A stretch of 64,000 nucleotides of DNA from Rotaria sordida (lineage: Eukaryota > Rotifera > Eurotatoria > Philodinida > Philodinidae). The notes beneath the pieces are model-generated. The model worked only from the letters and a program-made list of their open reading frames with translations, searched no databases and was not told where the DNA came from. A program made the translations under genes and the position numbers. The stretch spans positions 31,462 through 95,461 of the forward strand of contig CAJNOL010000903.1 in assembly GCA_905250125.1 (NCBI GenBank), given 5' to 3'. Positions within the stretch are counted from its first letter, which is position 1, and every line of letters begins with the position of its first letter. Positions 21,720-34,800 of the stretch are shown in pieces.

Positions 21720-24211
21720 TTAAAACCAATGTTTACGTTTAAAACATAAAAGCATCAAAGTTGCCAATGCAGCCATAGCAGCCAGTACAATAAAATAAGC
21801 ATATTTATATCTAAGTTCAGGAATATTGTCAAAATTCTAAAACAAAAGAAGCAATAAAAAAAATTTTTTTTTTAATTACAAAAAATAAATTTATTTACCA
21901 TTCCATAAATTGAACTAATAAATGTTAATGGAATAAAAATAGTTGATATCATTGTTAATGTTTTAACAACTTGATTCATAGCATTCGAATTTAACATCAT
22001 ATAGAAATCAATAAATGATGCTAACATTTCTCTATATGTATCTATTGAATCATTAACTTGTACAATATGATCAAATAAATCTTTTAAATAAATATTTGTA
22101 CTTTCTTGCATAATTTGTGTTTCTTCTTCTTTTTGTAATTTAATTATTATTTCTTTTAATGGAGATATAATTGAACGTAAATATAACATATCACGTTTCA
22201 TATCATATATAGATTCTAATGTATCACGTTTAAGTTTTTTCATTAATTGATTATCAATTTCTTCAACTGTTGTACCCAATGTATCAAGAACATCCATATA
22301 ATGATCAACAATAACATCAAGAAGTGAATAAAAAAGATAATCAACTTTAGATTTTCTTATACGACCTTTTCCTTGTCGAATACGATCTTTAAATATAAAA
22401 AAAAAATAATAGTAGGTAAATCCATGAGTATTCAACAAGTTTTCTAGAAAAAAAATTTTTATCGCCTTAGTTTTTTCAGATAGGTAGGAGGTGGCCAGAA
22501 AATCCTTTCTTAATTAACTTCTTAAAAAGGCGGAACTTTAATTAGTCTATTTACTTAAACAAAAGAAATATCTTCTCAAATCCTCAAAATCATTTTGGTT
22601 TTCTAAAAAAAATCTTTTAATGTGAAAATCACCAAAGCATTCTTCTCTTTATTAAGATTTAATCGAGATATGAGTATTGGAAACCACAATGTTTACATAA
22701 AATAATAAAAACATAAAAAATTTTTGTGTTTTATAGCATTTATATCTCGATCAAATCGCAATATAAAACGACAAATGCTTGGGTGATTGTACTTGTCTAG
22801 TGATACTACGCTTATCGACAAAATATGAGCTTAAAAACTTCAAATTACTTATGAGAAAGTTTCTAGAAAATGTATCAAATCTTCATTATTTCAAGCGAAA
22901 GCTAGTAAACTTTTGCGAGCCAAAACTGTGTTCTCATCTAACTAACAAAACAAAAAAATTGATGTAAAAAAAGTTTTCTCTTCGAAAAAGTACATTGGAC
23001 ATCCATGGATTTATTCTTTTAGTAAAATATTTTACTTTTAATTGAATCAAATAAATCTTTTGGTGTTTCTTGAAATGTAATAAGAAGATTATCTTTTAAA
23101 TAACAACTAATTTGTTCAGTTATTATTTGTCCTGTACGATCCATATCACGATATATTAATTTACATACAAGAAATAATGCATCATCTAAAACATCTAATT
23201 TTGTTCGTTGTTCACTTGTTGTTATGTCTGTTTGAACCAATGAATGAATATCATAACGATCACCTATTGCAGATATAATCTCATGATCATGAATACCATC
23301 AACATCAATCCCTAAAGAGAAAACAAAATTCAATTTTATGAAATAAGAAATTTATAATGTTAATATTCTTTGTTCTTTCTGTTAAAATTAATCTAATACA
23401 TACATGTCATTGGTGTCATTGGTGCAAATGGTACAGTTGGAATGTCTGCAACATTTTTATATTTTCCTTCCGTATACGAATTTTCATCATATGTAAAAAC
23501 ATTTAATTGAACTGGTAATCTAAATATTCAAATGATCAATAATGTTCAAATCTATTCGATTCAAACAAGAAGAACACGCCTGCTTTTCGATTATGAATGC
23601 TATCTAAAGGCAATTTCATTAGTCTAATGTCTTGTCCTACAATAATTACTAACAGCAGTTCAGGAAAGAAGACTAGTCTACTAACTCCTAGCTCTTTCGT
23701 TGGATTACTTGAGCTTACTATACACAAGAACCGATGTATGTCACAAAAGAGTCAATATACTTAGGAATATCTCAAGATCACCAGGATTGAGAGAAGTCAA
23801 TGACTTAGGAGGTCGATCTGGAACTCTGCTAAAAAAAACGAAAACTTTTCAAGACTGGAAGTTACTCCTTCCTCGGCACATTCCTGTGTATGCTACTATG
23901 CCGATAATCTGAGACAAACATGTCATGTCTGGAGATAATGAAACTCGAATATACTACTTTGATAATACATATCAAACAACTGAATCATTGAGTCATAGTA
24001 ATTTCTATCTAAATAATCTAAGTAAAACTTACGTTGGATCAGAAATATGTAGAAGTTTATGAGATAAACAAGCACCAAATCCAAATTGTGTCAAACGTCC
24101 ACGAATTGTTGGTCTTCTACCATGTGCTACATAATGTTCTGCTCCAATACCTGGCTTAGTACGTTTAAATGGCATAAATCTTTTTCTATATTCTGCAGCA
24201 TTTTTTGCCAT
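21720..24211 (-). CDS. corA: CorA-type magnesium/cobalt channel
   Basis: Five exons (24033-24211, 23404-23519, 23036-23311, 21899-22386, 21720-21836) join in phase through GT-AG introns to give 391 residues. The start ATG is preceded directly by an in-frame TAA. CorA marks are clear: WIDVDGIHD opening the cytoplasmic domain after residue 98, a stalk with KSKVDYLFYSLLDVIVDHY, TM1 around 331-351, the GMN signature (352-354, split by the last intron) followed by FDNIPEL, TM2 around 366-386, and a basic KRKHWF tail. Length and layout match bacterial CorA (a pentameric Mg2+ channel gated by cytoplasmic Mg2+), not the mitochondrial Mrs2 branch usual in animals. The protein probably acts in the plasma or an internal membrane. 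A bacterial-like protein with spliceosomal introns suggests an old horizontal acquisition, which phylogeny would have to confirm. Intron 3 (649 bases) and intron 1 (513 bases) are unusually long. Confidence 0.92.
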
Positions 24212-25800
24212 GATTTATTAATGACCCAGAAATTGACGAACACAATCAAACAAATTTTATGAAGGATCAATTACTAATTTACATTGAAATATTAAGTTAT
24301 TTGTTTTTATGTAATAAACGTCTTTTGGCCAACTATTATTGTTAATAAATAGCTTATGTTGATAATAATTACACTCTGAAACATTCACACTCGTCATTCG
24401 TTTTATACGATAAATACTGTTTAGTCATGATAATACGTAGGACGAAGATTTTTTTTTTTGTTTCTCGTCTTTTATGTAAAACGAATAGGTAACAGATAAA
24501 GAAAACTGACATTTTTTTTTCTCGATCAATCATATCGAATGAATGAATGAATGAATGCATTGAAAGAAACAAAAACGAATCAAATAACTCGATACATTTA
24601 TTTACACGTAAAAGAAATCAAATAAAAAAAAAATACATTTTGCTTTCACTTAGGTAGCCTCATGTCTAGTCTCAGAAGAATAGTTATGCATATACATATT
24701 TAATATTCTATGTGTTAGATAGTATATGCTCTTTAAGATAGTTAAATATATGTAAATTGTGATAAAAATCAATGAAACGTAACTAATAGTTTCGAAAGCC
24801 AACTTATTTTAAATGGTATGAAGGAAGAAAACGTCATTAAATGCAATCTCATCGATCATCGTAGAAAATTGTTTTTATGGACGTATTTTTATATTACCTT
24901 GAAATTAATCATTACATACGTATGATCGAATAAAATAAGTCGAAAAACAAATGCAATGGATTATCTTGACTAGAGATTGAAACAAAGAAAACTTTTTGGT
25001 TTTCGCTCCGACCTTAAACTTATTTTTTGCTTCTGTATTCCATTTAACAAAAAAATTTTCCGTCTCTTTACATCTTAGTACGACACTTGTATCCTTGAAC
25101 CATTACACATTGAAACAAAAGTACACTCAAGGGTACGAAAAAAAAACTCGAGGTCATCAATCAATCTTATATTTTATTATTGTTTAAGATACGAAGAAAT
25201 TAGTGCTTGTTCAGTATCTGAGTTCTGGAGCTGTGAGTACTTCTGGGTTCGAGTCCAGTATATACGAAGTTGGCACCGATCGTCAAAACACCAGATCAAT
25301 TTCAGCTCTTATTTTGTGCCATGAATTCTAAACGAAATAGTCATTATGGAGGAACAGGTTGATCATCGAACCAGTAAAAAACCTGTATGGCATTCGAGCA
25401 TCATTTGACTGCGAAATGCGGTACGAAGTTCGAATTTCGATTATCGAACAAAAGAATATCTCATAAAAAAAAACACATAATTGTTTCTATGATTATTCAC
25501 ACAATGCTTTTCCGAACGAGATATTTATAGTTCATTCAAGACATTGCATTTCATTCGTGTCGCTCTTATCGATCAATCTACTTCTATGCAGCACAGTGGG
25601 CAACTTTCGCATAGCAGACGGATATCTAATAATTGTCATGGTCAGAAATGGATTTTTATTGCCCAAAAATGATTATATATTAGTTAAGAAATCATCTTTA
25701 CGAAAATACATCATTTTTTGGGAAAAAAAATTTCTCTGAAATTCGTCTGTGGAGGACCATTGCCACATTTTTCGAAAAAAACAATCTTTGTTGAAACATA
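24212..25800. other. Gene-poor spacer upstream of CorA
   Basis: No gene recognised. It should hold the CorA promoter, but no clear core element was seen. A tetranucleotide run (gaatgaatgaatgaatg) is at about 24537-24556. A T-arm-like ctgggttcgagtccag is at about 25242, without a complete tRNA fold. Confidence 0.4.
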
Positions 25801-26400
25801 TATTCTACCACACGTCATCCGGCGCAGTTTCACGCGCTGGTTACGAATATCATCTTAGTTTTGCTCTAAGATGTTAATTTATGGATAAAACTGGGAAGTT
25901 GGGAGTCAAAAAATAGGCTTTTTTACGAATCACTATCTCAGCCTACGTTGACTAGCGCTATTTGGTGGTAGAATCAACACTAGATCGCACATGGAGTAAT
26001 ATTTGGTGAAACCTTGAGCTCCCTCGGATTAGAACTCTCTGTAGCGTTCGAAAAATACGACATGACTTATATTGTTTAAGCTTGCCTTGCATAAAGGTGA
26101 AAGTTTTAAAAAAAATGCTTTTTATTATATATGGTTAGGTGCAGCTCGATGAGTTGATTCTGAATATCACTCTGGTTTTGCGCTGAAATGTCTTTGTAGT
26201 GAGAAAACTAACGATTCCAGAACAGAATCCTGGCTCTTTGGGAAACCACTAGTACTGTTTCTGTTCACTACTATGACTTGGCGCTATGGCCAACGATAAG
26301 TCATATATAGAAGAACACTTGGTGAAAGTTTGAGATCAATTGGACCTAAATTGTCTTGCACGTTTACAAAATACGGTATGACAGATTTTTTGACCTATTT
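25801..26400. repeat. Degenerate direct repeat, two units about 310 bp apart
   Basis: Two stretches, about 25845-26070 and 26155-26390, share ordered words. Examples are gaatatcatcttagttttgc against gaatatcactctggttttgc, gcgctatttggtgg against gcgctatggcc, cttggtgaaacct against cttggtgaaagttt, and aaaatacgacatgac against aaaatacggtatgac. This looks like an old tandem duplication, possibly of an element. No coding frame was recognised. Confidence 0.5.
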
Positions 26401-27183
26401 TCGGCCCAATAATCGTTTTTTTTTTCTATTTCATTTCTGGTCCAATCGAAATAATTTTTTCACACAATATAGTTTATGGACCAATTATTAGTTCCAGACA
26501 ACTTTTGATTTTAAAATATTTTCTCTAACTTGATAATAAAAATGATTTCCGTCTAATTACTGATTTATAAAGAAATGTTTGCGATAGGCTTTCCAAGCGT
26601 TCGAGTGGATTTCTGAAGATCGTATTTTAGGGTCAGATAGACCAACCAAAGATGTATTTATTACAATATTTGAACTTTGGCAAAGACAACTTTCGGTCAT
26701 GTCTGCCTGGTTGCTCACTGTGCAGTAGTAGCAATGCTCGTTGTTATATATATGGCTTAATACGTTCCAATCATGTATCTTCTCTATTAGTAGGAAAATA
26801 TTTTATTTAAGAAAAACCAAACGTTTTAGTTTTTGCAAACTGATCAATTTTGTAACTCATCTTTTCTAGAGATGGAACAACACAAAACAAAAATAACTTT
26901 TTATTAATTGATAATTTCTGGAGGTTACTACAAGGCATTTCTCAAAATTTTTCAAAGATTTAGATGAACTTATTATACTCTAAGAGTAAATTGACTGTTG
27001 AATAAGAACACACAAACTGTCTTAGCTAGAAGTTGATAGCAAGATATTCACTCCGAGTTCTAGTGAAAAATAAAGTAAAACGTTATAGCACGAAAACTAA
27101 GAACATGCATAATGTACTAAGTTGAAATTTTCATGACGACACATGACTCAATAGAACAACTTGTGCTCTACGTAGTTCCTAAA
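26401..27183. other. Spacer
   Basis: AT-rich sequence without a recognisable gene. The last 60 bases already resemble the outer part of the foldback family near 8025 (caatagaacaa), so the element boundary may lie further left. Confidence 0.4.
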
Positions 27184-27770
27184 GATGTTCAGCTAACTTT
27201 ACTGTTCAATATATCATTAGCAAGAGCACAACAAACTGTATCAGATATTCTATTTGAATAGACATTTCATATTTGAAAACTACTTTAGTCGTCTTCTATG
27301 TATTCATCTATCACATATAGATGTTCTTGTACTGTCTTATTCATGCATTGAAGAACTTAGAAGTTGTTTTAGCAACATGAATTCGATGGGAATTTTTTTC
27401 CATAGGAAACTCTCATATTTGAAATCAAAACAAATTATATCACTTAAGTTATATACCTTGTGTTACGCTACGAATAGCAGGAGTAAAAAGCTTACTATAG
27501 TCCTGTGTAGACACGATGAAATGTAGAACAACACACTATGTTAAGTTTCATTTGATCTATTCTTGCTTAGTGAGATACATATCCGCTCTGTTGCTGAGAG
27601 TACAAAAAGCTGTTTTTACTCCTGTTGTTTATAGCATAATAAAGGTAAAGAGTTTAAGAGATATAATAATCGATTTTGATTTCAAATGTGAGAATTTCGT
27701 ACGGGAAATGATTCCCTACAAATTCACACTGTTAAAACAACTTTTACCTTCTTCAATGCGTATGTCTAGT
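27184..27770. repeat. Foldback element related to the one at 7.9-9.0 kb
   Basis: Begins near ttcaatatatcattagcaag and shares ordered words with 8121-8330. Internally palindromic: gcaggagtaaaaagc (about 27477) mirrors gctgtttttactcctg (about 27610), and gttgttttagcaacatgaat mirrors the right end containing gttaaaacaac. Two short plus-strand frames here (27254-27526, 27516-27776) are non-coding by composition. Confidence 0.6.
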
Positions 27771-28889
27771 ACATGAAAAACAAAACAAGAAAAATCACAA
27801 AAGGCTACATTAATACGTTGCAAAGTGGATTCAAATTTTCGTAATAAGGTTTTAATTAACATAAGAATGATAGACGATTTCACATAGAGTCATTCCTATC
27901 CTATATAAGGTTGGTTGAAGACCAGCTCACCGCTTTTAATTATCTCGGATAAAGGATGGAGGTCAAATCATCAAAATTACCGTTTTGCAGAACTCACTGA
28001 AGATGAACGAAAATTCAGATTGAAGATTTCAAAACCTTTGTATCATCTCGAGATGTGAATCTCTATGACATAGCTTGAACAAATTTTTAGCGACTCGTTA
28101 TTCTCTAGATAATTTTGACAACGAAAAACACGTAAAATATGAAGGCTAAATGCGTACGCGACTGGCTACAGAAATGCTATGCTTCGCATCGCATTAATCA
28201 TTTATGTGTATCCACCATAAAGTTTCAGTATATTAACCGGTTAGAGGGTTCCGTCTCTGAAGTTCGAGTTCATAAAAATGTGAATCCACAATTCTCTAAT
28301 CTAAGTACATTTACTTAGTAATAATTGTTTAATTTTATAAGCCAAATCTGTTCATCAAAATACTGACTAAGGTCATGACTCCCTTCCAAAAAGTGTATTT
28401 TCGCCAAAAAAAAAATGTTTTTTAAGATAAGCAGTCAAGAATATCGCCAAAGATATGTATTTTAAAGATTCAAAAAAAAAGCATTTTTCAATTTTCATGA
28501 TAAAACTTTATCAAGGAGAAACTTTGGTGATTTAATTTAACCTCAATCCATTCGAGGCTCTAATCTTCATTACTTTTTTCTTCTGAATCAAATCTGAATG
28601 TGCTGAATCAAAACTCTCCTAATAACATCAATACAATGAATTCTGCTAATCGATTGTCTTCAGAGAATAATTTGATTATGTTTTCTTCTCTAACAAAATT
28701 CATCTCTTGCTAGTTTTTAACTTGCCGAGTAGTAAAATGTTTAATAATAAAAAAAAAACAAAAGTCATCTGATAAAAAAAAATACAAAAATCATTACTCG
28801 TTTCAATGAAACAGAAAACATTTCAAAATCATAATATTCATACAACTTATAAAAACAATTACAGCAAAAAAAAAAGAAAACGTTTAATG
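27771..28889. other. Spacer and BTBD9 3' flank
   Basis: No gene recognised. The last 100-150 bases contain homopolymer-rich sequence, presumably the 3' UTR of BTBD9. Confidence 0.4.
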
Positions 28890-31800
28890 TTAATTTGAAT
28901 TTTTTTCAATATGAAATATTTCTGTTGAATTAGGTTTAATCATAAATGGTAAAATTGTATGTTTATCTATTAAAGAGTTTTTATTGATTGTCGATGATGA
29001 ATTATTATTTATTGTATCAAGTAAAAGTTCATAATGTTTATAAAATTCTTCACATGTTATACTATTTTCTTCTTTGGAATCAGTTGCTAAATTTAATTGT
29101 TGTTCATTCATATACGATTTAAGTACATCAGGTTTACAGGGACATTCAAAATGAACACAATGAAATACTTCATTAGCTGTATTATTTGTACCACATATAC
29201 GTATAAATACGACAATACGAGGTGAAAATGTTAATATTTGCCATGATCTATTTGAATGAAAAATCTTATAATGAATAGAATTTTAAAGAAAACATTTGTT
29301 TTTTGTTACCGGCAAGTAACATTTCGTTTATCGACAACTTTTGACCATGTTACATTATCATAGGATGTTTCAATATAATATGAATAGGAGCGATTATCAC
29401 AATCCCATAATAATAACCTGATATAACAGAAAAAAAATATGTATAAATAAATTTTTTGTTTGTATCTTATTTTGGAGAAGTGAATAAATACATGTCTATG
29501 AACTCAAAGCTACTGGAACCTGTCGTTTGAGTTCGTTCCCGTGGACTTCTGTAGCCAAGTTAAGATTGTTTTACTGAATTTTCGACTCATCTTTAGATTA
29601 TACCAAAAAAACAAAAAAAGAACAGAATTTCGACGTGAAATTTTGTCCATAGATCTGTCTAATGACACATAGAATATATTAAAAATATTCGGTGAAAAGA
29701 ATATTCTTTTGTTAAGATATGAATTTTCCAAAAAAATAATTGTTTGCTACAGACATGTGACAAAATTCAATATTTCGACAAAAAAAAACTATTATTTTCA
29801 ACTGAAACTTTCATAATATTCTATGGATAAAATTTCTTGTCGAACCTCCATTACTAAATTTTCCAGTGAATCCCTCGTCGCAATAGAAGCTTTCGACGCT
29901 TCTAAAATGTTCACGTATTCAGAAATTTTAGGGAAGGAGAACATGATTTGGGTGTAGGTTTTACCGAAGAGAAGACCTACACATCCACACCATAATCATA
30001 ATATTATGAGCGGAAGAAATATAAGTTTGTTAATCTGTAATAGTGTTCAAATACCTATTCTCAAACAAAGTGACGGTTACAGGATACTCTAGAGATTAGT
30101 CTTAATTATGAGTATTTAACATCTAGAGGAATATTTTTTATATGCCGACGGCACTCGACCAAGATTAATTCAATAGCATTTGTGGAGCTTTGCTGGAAAA
30201 GCTTAGATTATGCAGACAAAATAGAAGCCTTGGGGACTTCTAATATGTCTTTTCCATCTTGTGACATCTCCATTTCAGCTTATACAACCTAAAATGGAAC
30301 GCTCACAAACTAATCAAATAAGATAAATGGAATATTCAATAGCCCAACTAGTACGAAAAGAGCTAGTAACTAGACTAAACTCTCATAAAAAATAGCCAAT
30401 CATTACATTTCGCCCATATAACTTGACTCTTGCGAATCATTGAGTTGCAAACTATTACAATGTCTAAACTTATCAAGATCTACTTTTGATAAGGATATAA
30501 TACATATATTCTCAAGAATTATTATTTAATAATTTTACCTCATCGAACTGACAATATATGGTTGACATAATTGAATAATAATTCCACCTGAACCAATTTG
30601 ATGACATGTGTAACCTGAGAAAACAAAAGAAAAAAGTAGATTTGTTTTTTATTTATTTTAATTTCAATTAACCTGTATCCCAATCATATGACTGATAATC
30701 TCCATTAATAAGTGCATTTCTTACACGACTAACACCTTCCGACACAACAGCACTACTTTCAATAGTTGCTATATTTTCTGTTGGAACTAAATCAATCAAT
30801 ATGAAACAAATTTTAAAAGAAAATTTAATATCTTTTCTTTTTGACAAAATCTAACCATGAATATCTTGAACAAGTGCAAATGATTTTTGTCTATAATAAA
30901 CCTCCATTGAAACAAGATGAAAAACTTTATTTACAGTATTATGTGTTCCAACAATTCGAACAAAACTAAAACAAAAAGCAAAATAAATATTGATAAAATT
31001 CTTTTTTTTTCTCATATTTTTACAATCTACCTTGCTACAATAGGAGGAAAATATAATTTTTGCGATGAACGACATAAATATAAACGATAATCAATAATAC
31101 GTGTCCAAGTAGTATTATCAACTGATACTTCAATATAATACGAATAAGCACTAGAAACAACGTACTATCATAATATAAATCATTACAGAATAGATAACAA
31201 TGTCTACCGAGCATCTTTATCCCATAAGAGTAATTTAATATGATTTATTATTGATGGTCCATCTAATTTAACACAAATATGATGTACATCATCAATAAGA
31301 TGTCTTGTATAACCACGATCCTAAATTAAAGGTTAAAATAAAAAATAATTTTATAAGAAATGCAACACAAACTAGATCATAGTTGATAATATCACCATCT
31401 AGTAAATATTGTTTCACTTCTCCTAAAAGAAAAAGCGAATAACACATTTGAATTTTTTCTTCATTTTCTTATGCCATACAGTGCAGATGTTATATATGAC
31501 ATAGATGTAGGTACTCTTTATTTCTATCCTTTTCTTCGGCTTCAACTTAGTATCCACGAGTAAAAAACAAGCTTGACAAAACAAGAAATCAAAATATTGA
31601 GATAGCGAGATTATATTTAATAATGTCGATGGAGCAAAAGTATCAATAGACAATGAATAATTAAGACATTATACGAATTATACAAAAAAACTGTTAGCAC
31701 AATCCCTGTGAGATTAAAAAGTGAAACACAATGTAGCTGCTGTTGCTAATCACAGGAAGATAGTATTATTCTATCTACTAGCAAGAAATCCGTGGCTTTG

Positions 31801-34800
31801 CTCCGGATTGGACATTGTAGGTGAACTCGGGTGTGACTATGGATGCTATCGTGCACCTCCCTCACACAACCACACTCCACAGAATAGTTCATATATTATA
31901 ACAAGATGCCGTTGACATACGATATTTGATCGCATATCACTGCCTGAGACGATCTGGCGATTCCGACTGTCATGCTCTGTGACTAGAGATGCGCGGGACT
32001 AGGACCGTGACTACTAGAAAAAAAAGTATTCGGGACAAAAGTTCAAGTTTATAGTACCAAAAAAGTGCTAATCGTCGATTAAATAAATCTAAAACAACAA
32101 GTATTGAAGAATTCTTTTAGATGTAATATGAATCAATTCTGGAACAGTTTTCTCTAGACTGAGACCACAAAAAAAAATTGGTCTTGCACATCTCTATTTA
32201 TGACGCATCGATGGCAATGTTTGTTATGGTCCGTGAATAGACGGAGTGTATAGACGTGAAATGAAATGCAAACCCACACTCTATATTTTTTTCTGACCAC
32301 TTAAATCACAGGCTAAGAAAAATCATTCTAAAAATTTTTCTTTACCTTCAATGACTTGAGCATCATAAGCTTTTGTAGCTATATTTTCATCTAATCCTAG
32401 AATAAAACAAAAAAAATTTTTATTTAAAATGTAAATTTCAATAATTCTTACTTAATCGTCCTCGATAATTTTTATAGTTATTCTTGTTATTAATATCAAT
32501 TGATAAATTTGTTTCAGTATGAATTATATCAATAGCATCCAATATATGATTAAGATCAAATAAATTTGAATAACGTACAATTTTTAATAATTCATTCAAT
32601 GACATTAATGTTAATCGTATATTTGATACAATATTATCAAATGATTTCCATTGATCTTGTTGATTAAGATAATAATAATCATGCCAATTTTTAACAGCAT
32701 AAAATATTTCAATTTCTGGACAATAAAATGAATCACGAGAAATAATAGATGATAATGCTTCCTAAAATTTAATAACAAAAATTTTTTATATTCTCTAACT
32801 AGATATGATTGATAGTAAGTTTTTCTTTTTGTTTTCTAGTTCAATGATCATCCATCTTTGTCAATCTCAGTCTTATTTCAATATGGTTTACTTTCTTCAT
32901 TAAAGTTTTAAGTATCTTAGAATTTACGATCTAATATTTAAAAAACATCTGAAAATCAATATCGGAAATCTTTAGAAATTTCCAAAGATTAGATAAGATA
33001 GGCTTATAGGCGACATTTAAGAATATTTCCCTATTAGAGACCTGCAAATTAGTCGCAAGTCATGGTCACACAGTGTTTTATTCCCTATCCTAATTTGTTA
33101 GTAAATCAACAGTCGAATTATTTGAATAATTTGATCCCTTAGATGATCTACGCTTCGCAACAAAGAACAAACATCGGATTCGGATATTTGCTTGTCATGG
33201 CAGAAAACATGTCCTTAGCTTTTATATATTTAAATGGTTGCATGGCTGGTAACGAATAAAATTTGTAATGATCAAACAATATCTGACATCTGTGTTTCAA
33301 GTCAATACATTGTTCCGTATAACGAATATCTATTCGTACTGCCAAAATTATTACACGATCGCCAGCAAAAAGCATCCAATGTCACGATGATACGTAAGAA
33401 AGTAACATCAGAGTAAAAAGTTCAAGCTCTGAAGGCTTCCGTATCGAATTGGAGACCAGCTTGATTTCTTTTCATATATTTTAGTTGTACCTCGACGATT
33501 AATTAAGATAATTGGAAATTATTCCCTCGAAGACAAACACTTATGAGAAAGAAGATAAAAATAATATGTTCTACATATGAGTATCATGAATTTACGTGAG
33601 GAAGTGCACGCGTGGTAAAGTAGCTTCTTCTCAGAACATGACGTTTCAGTCATACAAAGAATACATGCTCATATGACAATGTTCAATAGAGAAAAGTAAT
33701 CGCAAGTCATGTTGTTTCACTATTGCCCCTCTCCTTCATGGAATAATGTTGAAATTTTCGATGATGGAACACTACCAATTTTTTCACGGTTTTTCTCATC
33801 TCGGAGCATTACACTGTCATTTTTTTCTTGCAAATTACACAGTCACATCTATAATATTCACTGAGTTTCATTACTTCTTGTATTTTGAAATAGTATGTTA
33901 TTGAAAATCTTATCACATATTATTCGATTGATAATAAAAATATGGGTAAAATCAACGAAAACGGAACATAATCATCTTCGATTCTAATTTGATTCTTTAT
34001 AAAGGTTATTTTTTTGCATAATTTCTTTTTCGATAAATATATGATTTTGATTGTATACAAAGGAATAGGATTACATAAGAAGAAATATGAAGCAAAGTAG
34101 AGGCCATATATGACTTTCATGTACGAAGACAATAAATGAACGTCTTTTGCTTCGATAATCATCATATTTCTTTGTATAACTAACACAAAAATATATGATT
34201 ATCATGTTGAACTACGTAAAATGTCATATTTCTCAGAATATGGTCGTTTATAATTACAAATATTTGAAAAATTTACTTAAAAAAATTGCCTTTTAAATCA
34301 TATTTTTACGGTGGAACAGCTGTTTAATGAATAAGTAGTGATAAGATAATATTTTAACTGCTCCATAGATTTCTAATCCACACTTCTGATTTCTTAGATA
34401 TGGAACTGTATTGTATTATTTTCAATAGCTTGCTGAGTGTTTACTTAGGTGTATTAGTAGTTTTACATTCATCAACTTTTATAACAAAAGAAATAAATCC
34501 ATAATTGAATAATCTTAAAATTTTGCCGACTTATTTTAATAATTATTAATATTCATATAAGAAAACTTACAGATGATAATGCTAAAAATTCATTTGTTTT
34601 AATTATTTCTTTTGCATGATTATCAATAAATAGAGCACAATGTTCTTGAAGATTATTTAATTTATAAAGACAAGCTGTATCATATATAATACAAACATTA
34701 TTTAATGATAAAATTGATTGTATATATATTGATAAACTATTTTCAAGTTGTTCAAATCCATATTGATGTGCAAGACCAAGTAAATCAAGTAAAACATCTT

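Noticed and set aside
25230..25275. tRNA-like T-arm (ctgggttcgagtccag)
   Set aside because: A T-arm-like stem-loop is present, but I could not build a D-arm, anticodon arm and 7-bp acceptor stem around it. It may be a tRNA-derived SINE fragment.
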